A program made the position numbers and the translations under genes. The notes under the pieces were generated by a model. That model was not told where the DNA came from. It saw only the letters and a list, made by a program, of their open reading frames with translations, and did no database searches. Source: Woeseia sp. (GTDB lineage Bacteria; Pseudomonadota; Gammaproteobacteria; Steroidobacterales; Woeseiaceae). Taken from it: a stretch of DNA of 9,067 bases. Location of the stretch: assembly GCA_003229095.1 (NCBI GenBank), contig QIHS01000020.1, positions 1 to 9,067 of the forward strand. Direction: 5' to 3'. This document shows positions 1-5,749 of this stretch, in pieces. Within the stretch, counting starts at the first letter, position 1; the number at the start of each line of letters is the position of its first letter.

Positions 1-310
1 CGATCAGATCAGGCTCGTCATCATAGGCATAGGCTGCGATATAGAGCGTTCTATCGTCGTACGCGGCGTACCAGACCGTTCGAGCTGACGGCGCCGAAAA
101 CTCCGACGGATAAACTTGGTGCAAATCGCTGATCCGCGCTGCGCCCGACCACTCGTCGTCGCCAATCCTGCCATCGATTGCAGGCGCCGCCGCGATGCGC
201 TTTATCTGGAATCGTTTCTCCACTGCGCCGGGATCCTGGGCGAAAGACAGGCCCGACATCAGCATCAGAACGATACCGACGCAGGCAAACTGGCCCGTTA
301 GTCTATTCAT
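1..310 (-). CDS. Secreted CBM9/DUF5916-like protein, N-terminal fragment
   Basis: The reverse strand reads openly from an ATG at 308-310 to the left edge (about 103 codons), so only the N-terminus is present. Residues 1-20 look like a Sec signal peptide: MNRL, a hydrophobic core, then SGLSFAQ with a likely cleavage after A. The mature part carries a pattern typical of the carbohydrate-binding family 9-like domain that begins DUF5916 proteins: 'PAIDGRIGDDEW', then 'DLHQVYP', then 'RTVWYAAYDDRTLYIAAYAYDDEPD'-like text (aromatic/D-rich strands preceding a YDD..LYI core). In full-length relatives this domain precedes a large C-terminal outer-membrane-like region; that part lies outside the window. 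The substrate is unknown. No strong Shine-Dalgarno is seen (CCCGCCCGACA before ATG). The gene is divergent from the anchor-protein gene at 480. Family assignment is from remembered motifs, not a search. Confidence 0.75.
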   Translation of the reverse strand, partial: MNRLTGQFACVGIVLMLMSGLSFAQDPGAVEKRFQIKRIAAAPAIDGRIGDDEWSGAARISDLHQVYPSEFSAPSARTVWYAAYDDRTLYIAAYAYDDEPDLI

Positions 311-479
311 TGTCGGGCGGGCAAAATTCTGTCAATTCAACATTCCCGAGGCTTGCAACTGGCGAAGCAGCTAATCGTGTCACGAATGGCGGCGATCCGG
401 TATCAATACTTTGTCACTTGTCCCGATACTCTGCTCTGCGCTATTGTTGGCAGCTTGTCACGACACAACCGAGCCCGTT
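311..479. other. Divergent intergenic region, no clear promoter
   Basis: This stretch separates the leftward DUF5916-like gene from the rightward anchor-protein gene, so it should hold both promoters. I see no pair of -35/-10 boxes close to consensus on either strand. The hexamer TGTCAC occurs three times (378, 412 and 456) with uneven spacing. The frame of the downstream gene is open back to a TAA at 372 and includes a TTG-initiated lipoprotein-signal-like peptide from 411, described under findings. Confidence 0.4.
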
Positions 480-1133
480 ATGACCAAATCCGATGACGCC
501 AGACCAGCTGTTGGTAACCTGTTTAGAAGCGCATTTTGGACACTTGTGGGCGCCATTGTCGTCACGGTGCTCTTTATTCTTCCTTCAGAATATGGCGTAG
601 ACCCTACCGGTGTTGGTGATTTTCTCGGCCTGACTGAACTCGAGGACAGCGAAACAAATGCGGCTGAGCCAACCGCTGCCGTGTCAGTGCCAACGGCCAG
701 CGCTTTTCCCGCTATTCCGGAATCGTTTGACTACTACGATCCTGAAGTGATGGGCGATCCGTTCTCTCGATCGCACCCGTCCGCTTTTCGCACTGACACG
801 CTGGAAGTTACGCTCGACGATCTTGAACAGGTCGAGATAAAAGCCACGATGAAACAGGGGGACGCACTGGTTTATTCCTGGAAAATGATCGAAGGAGACA
901 CGGTCTATACAGACTTTCACGCCGATCCACAGCCGGCAAACCTCTACCCTGAGCAATATTGGATTCGTTATGCGGAAAGCGAAGAACCCTCAGCATCCGG
1001 ATCGTTGGTTGCACCATTCGACGGCAAACATGGCTGGTTCTGGATGAACATCGAAGATAAGCCGGTCAAGATTGTCCTCGAAGTTCGCGGCTATTACGAA
1101 AGCCTTGACGAGGTGATGCGGTCTTACCAGTAA
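480..1133 (+). CDS. Transmembrane anchor protein (HupE-associated family)
   Basis: The gene encodes 217 residues with one N-terminal membrane helix (about residues 18-36), preceded by a short charged cytoplasmic tail and followed by the family-like motif PSEYGVDPTGVGDFLGLT. A low-complexity acidic/Ala/Pro linker leads to a soluble domain, probably periplasmic, with 'KATMKQGDALVYSW', 'YTDFHADP' and a C-terminal 'HGWFWMN...KPV' strand region. This layout matches proteins I know as 'transmembrane anchor protein', commonly found beside HupE/UreJ genes; here the neighbour at 1151-1885 is such a gene, although it faces this one tail to tail with a 17-bp gap. The biochemical role is unknown. The ATG at 480 is chosen because family members start just before the helix; a TTG at 411 would add 23 residues resembling a lipoprotein signal. 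No convincing ribosome-binding site precedes either start. Confidence 0.7.
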   Translation: MTKSDDARPAVGNLFRSAFWTLVGAIVVTVLFILPSEYGVDPTGVGDFLGLTELEDSETNAAEPTAAVSVPTASAFPAIPESFDYYDPEVMGDPFSRSHPSAFRTDTLEVTLDDLEQVEIKATMKQGDALVYSWKMIEGDTVYTDFHADPQPANLYPEQYWIRYAESEEPSASGSLVAPFDGKHGWFWMNIEDKPVKIVLEVRGYYESLDEVMRSYQ

Positions 1134-1150
1134 CGCACCGACACGACGCT

Positions 1151-1885
1151 TCACGCAGCGAAAAAGTAGCCGGCCATCTGTTGTGACGCAAGCAGGAAAC
1201 CCGCAAACATCAACAGGACATTGAACGCATAAGCGTGGCGGTCGAATGTGCCGGCCGCGCGCCAGGCATTGATCAGAAACAGTAATACCGCAAGTGCCAT
1301 CAATTGTCCGATCTCAACGCCAACGTTGAATGAGATTATGTTTGCGACCAACCCATCTTCGGCCAGCGAAAACTCCTGTAACTTGGTCGCCAGACCAAAA
1401 CCATGCGCAAGACCAAAAGCGAACACGGCAATCTTCGCATTCGGCCGAATACCAAACACCGACTTGAAACCGTCCAGGTTCTCGAATGCCTTGTAGACCA
1501 CTGACAGACCTATCAGCGCATCAATCAGATAAACATTGACGTGGACGCCGCCCAGAACACCGCCCAGCAGGGTAATACTGTGGCCCAGTGCAAACAACGT
1601 GACATAGACAGCAATATCTTTTGGTCGGTACAGGAAAAAAATGACGCCCACCAGGTACAGGATGTGGTCGTATCCTGTGAACATGTGTTTGGCGCCGAGA
1701 TAAGTAAACACAGACAGAGCGCGGCCAGTGTTGCGCTCAAGGAATTCGGCGTCTTCGCCTGCGACGCCATGCGCCAACAACACGCCAGAAAGCAAAAGTA
1801 GAACGACAAAAGCCAGCAGCTGAAAAACTCGCGCTGGCGTCAGGAAGGTACGATTGTCATTCGGTAAAATGTCGATAATCTTCAT
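1151..1885 (-). CDS. HupE/UreJ family membrane protein
   Basis: The product has 244 residues and is rich in membrane helices: one near residues 21-39, then about five or six between 66 and 244. Signature elements are H67-x5-D73-H74 (KHMFTGYDH), 'FALGHSITLLGG' (98-109), 'AHGFGLATK' (160-168) and 'FNVGVEIGQL' (186-195). These polar residues inside helices are characteristic of HupE/UreJ proteins (UreJ_2-type branch), whose characterised relatives are nickel permeases serving hydrogenase or urease. No hydrogenase or urease gene is visible here, so nickel transport is only inferred and another metal or role is possible. The partner anchor-protein gene lies next to it in the opposite orientation. 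The start at ATG 1885 is forced by an in-frame stop shortly upstream; AGGA sits only one base from the ATG, so the ribosome-binding site is poor. Confidence 0.85.
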   Translation of the reverse strand: MKIIDILPNDNRTFLTPARVFQLLAFVVLLLLSGVLLAHGVAGEDAEFLERNTGRALSVFTYLGAKHMFTGYDHILYLVGVIFFLYRPKDIAVYVTLFALGHSITLLGGVLGGVHVNVYLIDALIGLSVVYKAFENLDGFKSVFGIRPNAKIAVFAFGLAHGFGLATKLQEFSLAEDGLVANIISFNVGVEIGQLMALAVLLFLINAWRAAGTFDRHAYAFNVLLMFAGFLLASQQMAGYFFAA

Positions 1886-2076
1886 ATCCTGTGGTGAATT
1901 CGTCGTCGGTTAGCGAGCATACGCGTGTCCCGATGCTACAGGAAAAAAAACAACAAGACGTGCAGCCGCAATTATGCGACACCGGTTCAGTCTACGGCTG
2001 GATCTCTGGGTGTCCGCGATCGCTATTGTCACGCTGTGGCTTGCAGGAAAAAACATTGCAAACCTCGCACCGGAAG
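1886..2076. other. Intergenic stretch with poly-A/T runs
   Basis: This region lies between the HupE-type gene and the DUF6644-like pair, all on the minus strand. No gene is supported. It contains two similar A-tracts, CAGGAAAAAAAAC near 1939 and GCAGGAAAAAACA near 2043 (T-runs for minus-strand transcripts), the weak nested inverted repeat CAGCCG/CGGCTG around CGCAATTATGCG, and an ACCGGT palindrome. It probably holds the 3' end of the upstream operon transcript and the promoter of the HupE-type gene, but I could not identify a convincing -35/-10 pair. Confidence 0.35.
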
Positions 2077-2087
2077 TTAGCCGGTGC
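2067..2087 (-). terminator. Stem-loop at the 3' end of the DUF6644-like pair
   Basis: GCACCGG (2067-2073) and CCGGTGC (2081-2087) form a perfect 7-bp GC-rich stem with a 7-base loop containing the TAA stop of the 2077-2562 gene. On the minus strand a run of six T residues follows only about 14 bases beyond the stem (2048-2053), so this is not a textbook intrinsic terminator. It may be a weak terminator or an mRNA 3'-end stabilising hairpin. Confidence 0.35.
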
Positions 2088-2562
2088 CGATGTAGGGGAT
2101 TAGCCTTCCCAGTAGCAGCACGCCGAACCATGAACACAGTGATACCCAGGCGATGACTTTCGCCAGTGCTGGTGTATCTGCGTGTGGTTCCCAGGTTCTT
2201 ATGACCGGATTTATTTTCCACCAGAACCAGAGTGCGTTCAGTCCAGCGATCAACACGAGTGCCATCTTTAACCAGAAACCGGTATTGGCGGTGTAGCGGG
2301 CGGGGTCGCCCATCAAAAATAAAATGCCCGTCGTCAGGTTGATACCAAAACCGAGAAATGTCCACGGCAGCAGCTTGTGTGTTGCGGTGATGTTGATCTT
2401 CCGGAAGAGGCCCGCCATACGCAGGTCAATGACCAGCAGCGAACCCAGTAGCAGCGATAAACCCATGAAGTGAAGAATCTCCATGATTGGCCATGCCCAC
2501 GCCGAGCCCATTATCCACTGGTTAATCGCCGAACCTTCGATTGCCTGCACAAGACTTTGCAT
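2077..2562 (-). CDS. DUF6644-like four-helix membrane protein (second of pair)
   Basis: The protein has 161 residues and about four predicted membrane helices: 24-46, 63-83, 95-115 and 135-155. Its first helix reads 'WPIMEILHFMGLSLLLG' and is followed by 'IDLRMAGLF', with His31 and the D46-L-R48 triplet 15 residues apart. Further on are 'PWTFLGFGINLTTGILFL', 'FWLKMALV' and a C-terminal 'GRLIPYI'. The same landmarks in the same order and spacing occur in the gene just upstream (2580-3050), so the two are tandem paralogues, perhaps partners in one membrane complex. I recall this as a DUF6644-type family of unknown function; the DUF number is from memory. The ATG at 2562 has a GGGAG ribosome-binding site 7 bases upstream. 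The 17-bp spacing from the neighbour indicates one operon. Confidence 0.75.
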   Translation of the reverse strand: MQSLVQAIEGSAINQWIMGSAWAWPIMEILHFMGLSLLLGSLLVIDLRMAGLFRKINITATHKLLPWTFLGFGINLTTGILFLMGDPARYTANTGFWLKMALVLIAGLNALWFWWKINPVIRTWEPHADTPALAKVIAWVSLCSWFGVLLLGRLIPYIGTG

Positions 2563-2579
2563 TCGTATTCTCCCGGCGC

Positions 2580-3050
2580 TTACAGGTAGGCGGTCAATCG
2601 ACCGGCGATGATGGCACCCATCCAGAACGCGATCGACAGACCTGCCAGCAACGGAACTGAGCCGGCTGCGGCCGCGCCCGAGTCATCCCATTCCGGCGCC
2701 TCGTCACGCATACGATTCTGAATGATGCCAGCGCACACCGTGGCCAGGAAAATCATCGAGATTTTCAGGAGAAACGGAATATTGCTGACGAACGTCGTTG
2801 CCTGCGAAGTAAAAAGAAAACTGCCGGATACGGCATTTATCGAAAACCCGGTCCACGCCAGTTTTCTCAGGCTATCGATAGCGTCATATGATATGCCGCT
2901 GAAAAGACCGAGCAAGCGGAGATCGCGCATGACAAATATGCCGACGACAATCGCCAGGCCGATTCCGTGCAACGCCAACATGAACGGGTATCCGTACAGC
3001 GACTCTCCCACCCACGTTGCGACCGACGTCCTCTCAAGCCACTCAAACAC
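2580..3050 (-). CDS. DUF6644-like four-helix membrane protein (first of pair)
   Basis: This 156-residue protein has about four membrane helices: 23-41, 66-86, 92-112 and 132-152. It shares with its downstream neighbour an 'LHGIGL' helix with His28, a D43-L-R45 triplet exactly 15 residues later, 'AWTGFSINAVSGSFLF', 'FLLKISMI' and a terminal 'GRLTAYL'. The conserved membrane His and DLR triplet suggest a shared function, which is unknown. A GTG at 3048-3050 is taken as start because a strong GGAGGAGAG Shine-Dalgarno lies directly upstream at the right distance, and the first helix then falls at the same place as in the paralogue. A possible extended -10 promoter lies about 30 bases upstream. 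The gene is 212 bp from the end of the transporter gene, so it is probably transcribed separately from the aromatic cluster. Confidence 0.75.
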   Translation of the reverse strand: MFEWLERTSVATWVGESLYGYPFMLALHGIGLAIVVGIFVMRDLRLLGLFSGISYDAIDSLRKLAWTGFSINAVSGSFLFTSQATTFVSNIPFLLKISMIFLATVCAGIIQNRMRDEAPEWDDSGAAAAGSVPLLAGLSIAFWMGAIIAGRLTAYL

Positions 3051-3080
3051 GATACTCTCCTCCCCGCGTGGAATTTGCAG

Positions 3081-3109
3081 TTTATATCAGCAATTCACCC
3101 GGAAATCAC
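3081..3109 (-). promoter_or_regulatory. Candidate extended -10 promoter for the DUF6644-like pair
   Basis: On the minus strand TGATATAAA (3089 down to 3081) is an extended -10 element (TG-n-TATAAA). The matching -35 position at 17-bp spacing (3104-3109) reads GTGATT, only 3 of 6 matches, which is usual for extended -10 promoters. Transcription would start near 3074, leaving a leader of about two dozen bases with the GGAGG site. The rest of 3051-3262 shows no gene I can support. Confidence 0.4.
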
Positions 3110-3262
3110 AGTATCGCGAGGTATCGTTTCGCACGACCCACGTACCGGGCTGATCATGTGCGGTGTATGCAACGATTTGAGAATCGCTGTCGTTACGCTG
3201 GCAACAAATGCCGTATGGGGCATCGAAGATCCGCGGACGAACGAAGACTGGCAGGCTGCTCG

Positions 3263-4486
3263 TTAATCAATGTGCAGCCGGTAAGCGATGATGCCGCCAA
3301 TGGCCATCGGAATAGCAAAGAAGATATAGTTGTCTGACATGCTAAAGCCGTTGGCGATCAGGTAGCCGGCAACCAACGGTCCAAACACAGCGCCAATTCG
3401 GCCCAGGCCGATGGCCATACCAATACCCGTACTTCTGATTCTGGTCGGATAGGCCTTCGCCGCCGCACCATACAAGCCGGTGAACCCTCCCTGCTGGAGA
3501 ATTCCGATAATCAGGGTTAGTGACAGCAGAAGGTTGAGGTTGGAAGGAACCATCGCGAAAATAATCATGCCTGCCGCAGAGGCGACCGACAGGTAACAAA
3601 TCAGGTTCGTCAGCTTCCATTTTGTCGACATCCAGCCCATCAGATAAATGCCAATGACGCCACCCAGGTTAAATAGGAAAAACGCATTGCGACCCGTCGC
3701 CGCGTCGAAACCGGAATCTTCCATCAGTTTTGGAATCCAGCTCATCAGGAAATACAGTGTGCTGAAACAGAGAAGAAACGCAGTCCAGAGCGTTACCGTG
3801 GTCCTGAAATTCCTTTCATCCAGCAATTGCCACATGCCGCCGAAAAAACCGGTCCGCTGAACCTCCTGCTCTGCGACGACTTCCGGCATCTCGTTAAGCG
3901 TGCTTTTTTTCAGTTTCCTGAGAATGTCATTTATTTTATCGAGCGCACCCTCTGGTCGCCGCTCGAAAAGGTATTTTAGGGATTCGGGAAGTAACAACCA
4001 CGCGACACCGACCATCGATAACGTCAGCACGCCTCCAAACCAGAACATACCGCGCCAACCATAGTCAGGCAGGATGTAACCCGCGATCACCGAAGTCATC
4101 ATGGCGCCCATCGGGTAACCGGAAGTGACCACCGCAACGGACAATGCCCTGAATTTTTTGGAACTGTACTCAGATGCCAGCGCCGCCTGACTCGCGAGCA
4201 TTGCACCTGCACCAAGGCCGCTGATAAATCGCAGAATCACAAATTCTGTCAAGGTCGTTGCACTGGCGGTCAGGATGATTGACACGCCAACCAGGACTAT
4301 TGAAAAGATAATCACTTTGCGGCGTCCGACGATGTCTGATACGGGCGCCAGGAACATCGCGCCACACATCATCCCGGCGAGAGCAAAGCTGAATATCCAG
4401 CCGAGTTTGTCAGGTGTCAGTTGAAGTTCAGTTGATACCGCAGTGGCGACAACTGCCATCGCAGTGATGTCGAATCCGTCAAGCAT
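3263..4486 (-). CDS. AAHS-family aromatic acid:H+ symporter (MFS), main body of a frameshifted gene
   Basis: This frame carries nearly the whole transporter, 407 residues from an internal ATG. Motifs mark the aromatic acid:H+ symporter branch of the MFS (PcaK/BenK/MhpT-like): 'MLDGFDITAMAV' in helix 1, the loop 2-3 signature 'DIVGRRK' (50-56), 'RFISGLGAGAM' in helix 4, 'LLPESLKYL' after helix 6, and 'YPTRIRSTGIGMAIGLGRIG' before helix 11. Twelve helices are expected, but helix 1 is cut in half if translation starts at 4486. The frame is open back only to a TGA at 4520-4522; codons before the ATG read 'QWFCLFFN', the rest of helix 1, and contain no good start. The expected N-terminus lies in another frame (4501-4572), see next entry. 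It is the last gene of the leftward aromatic operon and should import the aromatic acid. Function is uncertain because of the frameshift. Confidence 0.85.
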   Translation of the reverse strand: MLDGFDITAMAVVATAVSTELQLTPDKLGWIFSFALAGMMCGAMFLAPVSDIVGRRKVIIFSIVLVGVSIILTASATTLTEFVILRFISGLGAGAMLASQAALASEYSSKKFRALSVAVVTSGYPMGAMMTSVIAGYILPDYGWRGMFWFGGVLTLSMVGVAWLLLPESLKYLFERRPEGALDKINDILRKLKKSTLNEMPEVVAEQEVQRTGFFGGMWQLLDERNFRTTVTLWTAFLLCFSTLYFLMSWIPKLMEDSGFDAATGRNAFFLFNLGGVIGIYLMGWMSTKWKLTNLICYLSVASAAGMIIFAMVPSNLNLLLSLTLIIGILQQGGFTGLYGAAAKAYPTRIRSTGIGMAIGLGRIGAVFGPLVAGYLIANGFSMSDNYIFFAIPMAIGGIIAYRLHID

Positions 4487-4500
4487 GTTGAAGAACAGGC

Positions 4501-4572
4501 AAAACCACTGACTTTGCCATCATCGATTACATCACGAACGAGATTTTCGCTGCTAGATGCGGCTGTCGTCAT
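4501..4572 (-). pseudogene. Out-of-frame N-terminus of the AAHS transporter
   Basis: An ATG at 4570-4572 overlaps the TGA stop of the dioxygenase gene in the same ATGA arrangement as the two preceding junctions. From it 24 codons read as a typical AAHS transporter tail: Ser/Ala-rich start, 'ENLVRDVIDDGKVSGF'. This aligns with the pre-helix-1 segment of PcaK-like proteins (pattern ID-x4-S-x-F/Y-Q-W). After 'VSGF' the frame continues as unrelated sequence and soon ends, while the 'QWFCLFFNMLDGFD' continuation sits in another frame. An indel is therefore present at about 4495-4512. Compared with PcaK spacing about 22 bases would be missing; a 10-base loss would also restore the frame. Either the gene is broken, or this is an assembly or read error. 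Confidence 0.75.
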
Positions 4573-5417
4573 GCGCGGTCTCCGCGGGCATTGGAATCAA
4601 GAGAGAACCTGGCGACGGTACAGCCCACAGCAAAGATTGGCAATTCGGCCGTGTAGAATTGAAGCTCACCCAAGCCAGCGGCGGCGGCCGCAACAGCAAT
4701 AAAGGTGCGAATCTCGAAGCCGCCCTGACCTCCGTCGCGATACGTTTCTTCATCGCTGTAACTCAAGAGCGCTTCCCGGTCGTTTCGCATTAGTCGGTCG
4801 AGAAAATCACGATCCCAGGGTTCGTTGATCTTTCCTGAATCCGGTGTCGCCGGCCAATGTGATATTCCACCTGTGCCAACCAATGCAATTTTCTCTGGCG
4901 CCGCGTTGCAGGCACGGCGCAATGCCTCACCAAATGCCCATGCCCGGTGTAGCGGTGTCAGCGGTGGCCCCTGGCAATTGATGTTGACGGGAATAATTGG
5001 CAATTCGTAGTCTGGCGTTAGAAAATGGAGCGGCACCATGATGCCGTGATCGAATTTCCATTCTTCGGCGTATGCAGTATCCACGGTCTTCATCACTTCC
5101 TGCGTTAGTCGCTTGCCGAGATCGGCGGCGCCGGGCACATTTGTTTTCGGGATTTTCAGCCATTCAGGATCTTCGATCGGGCCTTCGTAGCGAGCGCCAA
5201 TGCCAATACAGAATGCCGGCATGTTGTTCATGAAAAAATTGGCAAAATGCTCTGCTGCAATCACGATCAGCGCTTCGGCGCCTGTTTCTTCTATCTCCTG
5301 CCGCTGATTGTCGAGTGCCGCATAGAGTTCGTCGCGTTTTGCCGTGTTCTCAACCAGATCAGCCCTGCCCGTGATACCCGGCGCATGGCTCAAGACTCCT
5401 GCATAAACCAGGCTCAT
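4569..5417 (-). CDS. LigB-type class III extradiol ring-cleavage dioxygenase, catalytic subunit
   Basis: A 282-residue catalytic subunit of the LigB superfamily, normal length for the family. Expected Fe(II) ligands are visible: His11 in 'VLSHAPG', His57 in 'AAEHFANFF', and Glu235 in 'GGFEIRTF'. The likely acid-base His187 lies in 'GTGGISHWPA', and the conserved 'DHGIMVPL' (His124) is also present. The enzyme inserts O2 next to the vicinal hydroxyls of a catechol. Sequence alone does not fix the substrate: the 'MPAFCIG' and 'INC..PPL' segments recall MhpB-like members and the LigA neighbour recalls LigAB. The adjacent hpaE and hpaF point to homoprotocatechuate cleaved to 5-carboxymethyl-2-hydroxymuconate semialdehyde, the step of HpaD. 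It starts inside the end of the LigA-type gene (ATGA overlap) and ends inside the transporter start (ATGA), so it is translationally coupled on both sides. The soluble protein is expected in the cytoplasm. Confidence 0.88.
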   Translation of the reverse strand: MSLVYAGVLSHAPGITGRADLVENTAKRDELYAALDNQRQEIEETGAEALIVIAAEHFANFFMNNMPAFCIGIGARYEGPIEDPEWLKIPKTNVPGAADLGKRLTQEVMKTVDTAYAEEWKFDHGIMVPLHFLTPDYELPIIPVNINCQGPPLTPLHRAWAFGEALRRACNAAPEKIALVGTGGISHWPATPDSGKINEPWDRDFLDRLMRNDREALLSYSDEETYRDGGQGGFEIRTFIAVAAAAAGLGELQFYTAELPIFAVGCTVARFSLDSNARGDRA

Positions 5418-5749
5418 CGTTTCTTACCCTCTGCAGTGAAGCTGTCGCCATCACCGGTCATCGCATAGACTCCCGCCCGAACCGGGCCGTGTTTCTCGAT
5501 GCCATCGCGCATAAGGTCGAGGTAGTTGAACCATTCAATGCCAAGAAATGCCGCGTAGTGCATCAGGATTTGCCCGTTAACACCAAGGACATATAGCAGA
5601 CCAATGTCACCATCGCGCAGCGCCTTAATTTCTTCGTCAGTCAGATCGAAGTTGTTGATCAATGCGTCGAGATGGCTTCGATATCGATCCTGCACCGACT
5701 CGTCCCGGTTCAGTTCAAATAAAAACTTTTGTAGCTGATAGAGACTCAT
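5414..5749 (-). CDS. LigA-type small subunit of extradiol dioxygenase
   Basis: This helical 111-residue protein matches the LigA domain of LigAB dioxygenases: 'LYQLQKFLFELNRDESVQ' at 3-20, 'FDLTDEEIKALRDGDI' at about 34-49, and 'LYVLGVNGQILMHYAAFLG' at 52-70. In LigAB the small subunit packs over the active site of the large subunit and has no metal of its own. The start is taken at 5749 (ATG AGT CTC) rather than a longer reading from 5794, because it gives the normal LigA N-terminus and forms an ATGA overlap with the stop of the upstream dehydrogenase gene. Its own TGA overlaps the ATG of the catalytic subunit, as expected for a 1:1 complex. A free-standing LigA beside a homoprotocatechuate-type dehydrogenase is unusual, since E. 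coli HpaD works without one. Confidence 0.85.
   Translation of the reverse strand: MSLYQLQKFLFELNRDESVQDRYRSHLDALINNFDLTDEEIKALRDGDIGLLYVLGVNGQILMHYAAFLGIEWFNYLDLMRDGIEKHGPVRAGVYAMTGDGDSFTAEGKKR

Noticed and set aside
378..461. Three copies of TGTCAC (378, 412, 456) as a possible regulator-binding array
   Set aside because: Hexamers this short recur by chance, spacing is uneven (34 and 44 bp), and flanks are not conserved between copies.
1145..1165. CGCT/AGCG inverted repeat followed by AAAAAG as a terminator between the convergent genes
   Set aside because: The stem is only 4 bp and the A-run is on the wrong side to give a U-tract for either gene.
2041..2061. TTGCA/TGCAA inverted repeat around an A-tract
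   Set aside because: A 5-bp AT-rich stem with a long loop is too weak to claim as a terminator or operator.
1974..2156. Plus-strand 60-codon reading with a basic start and one hydrophobic segment (LWVSAIAIVTLWLAG)
   Set aside because: No good ribosome-binding site, its second half overlaps the 3' end of the opposite DUF6644-like gene, and the C-terminus looks like shadow sequence.
3156..3266. Short plus-strand reading beginning MCGVCNDLRIAVV in the gap before the transporter stop
   Set aside because: Several frames are open here by chance on both strands; no ribosome-binding site and no family resemblance.
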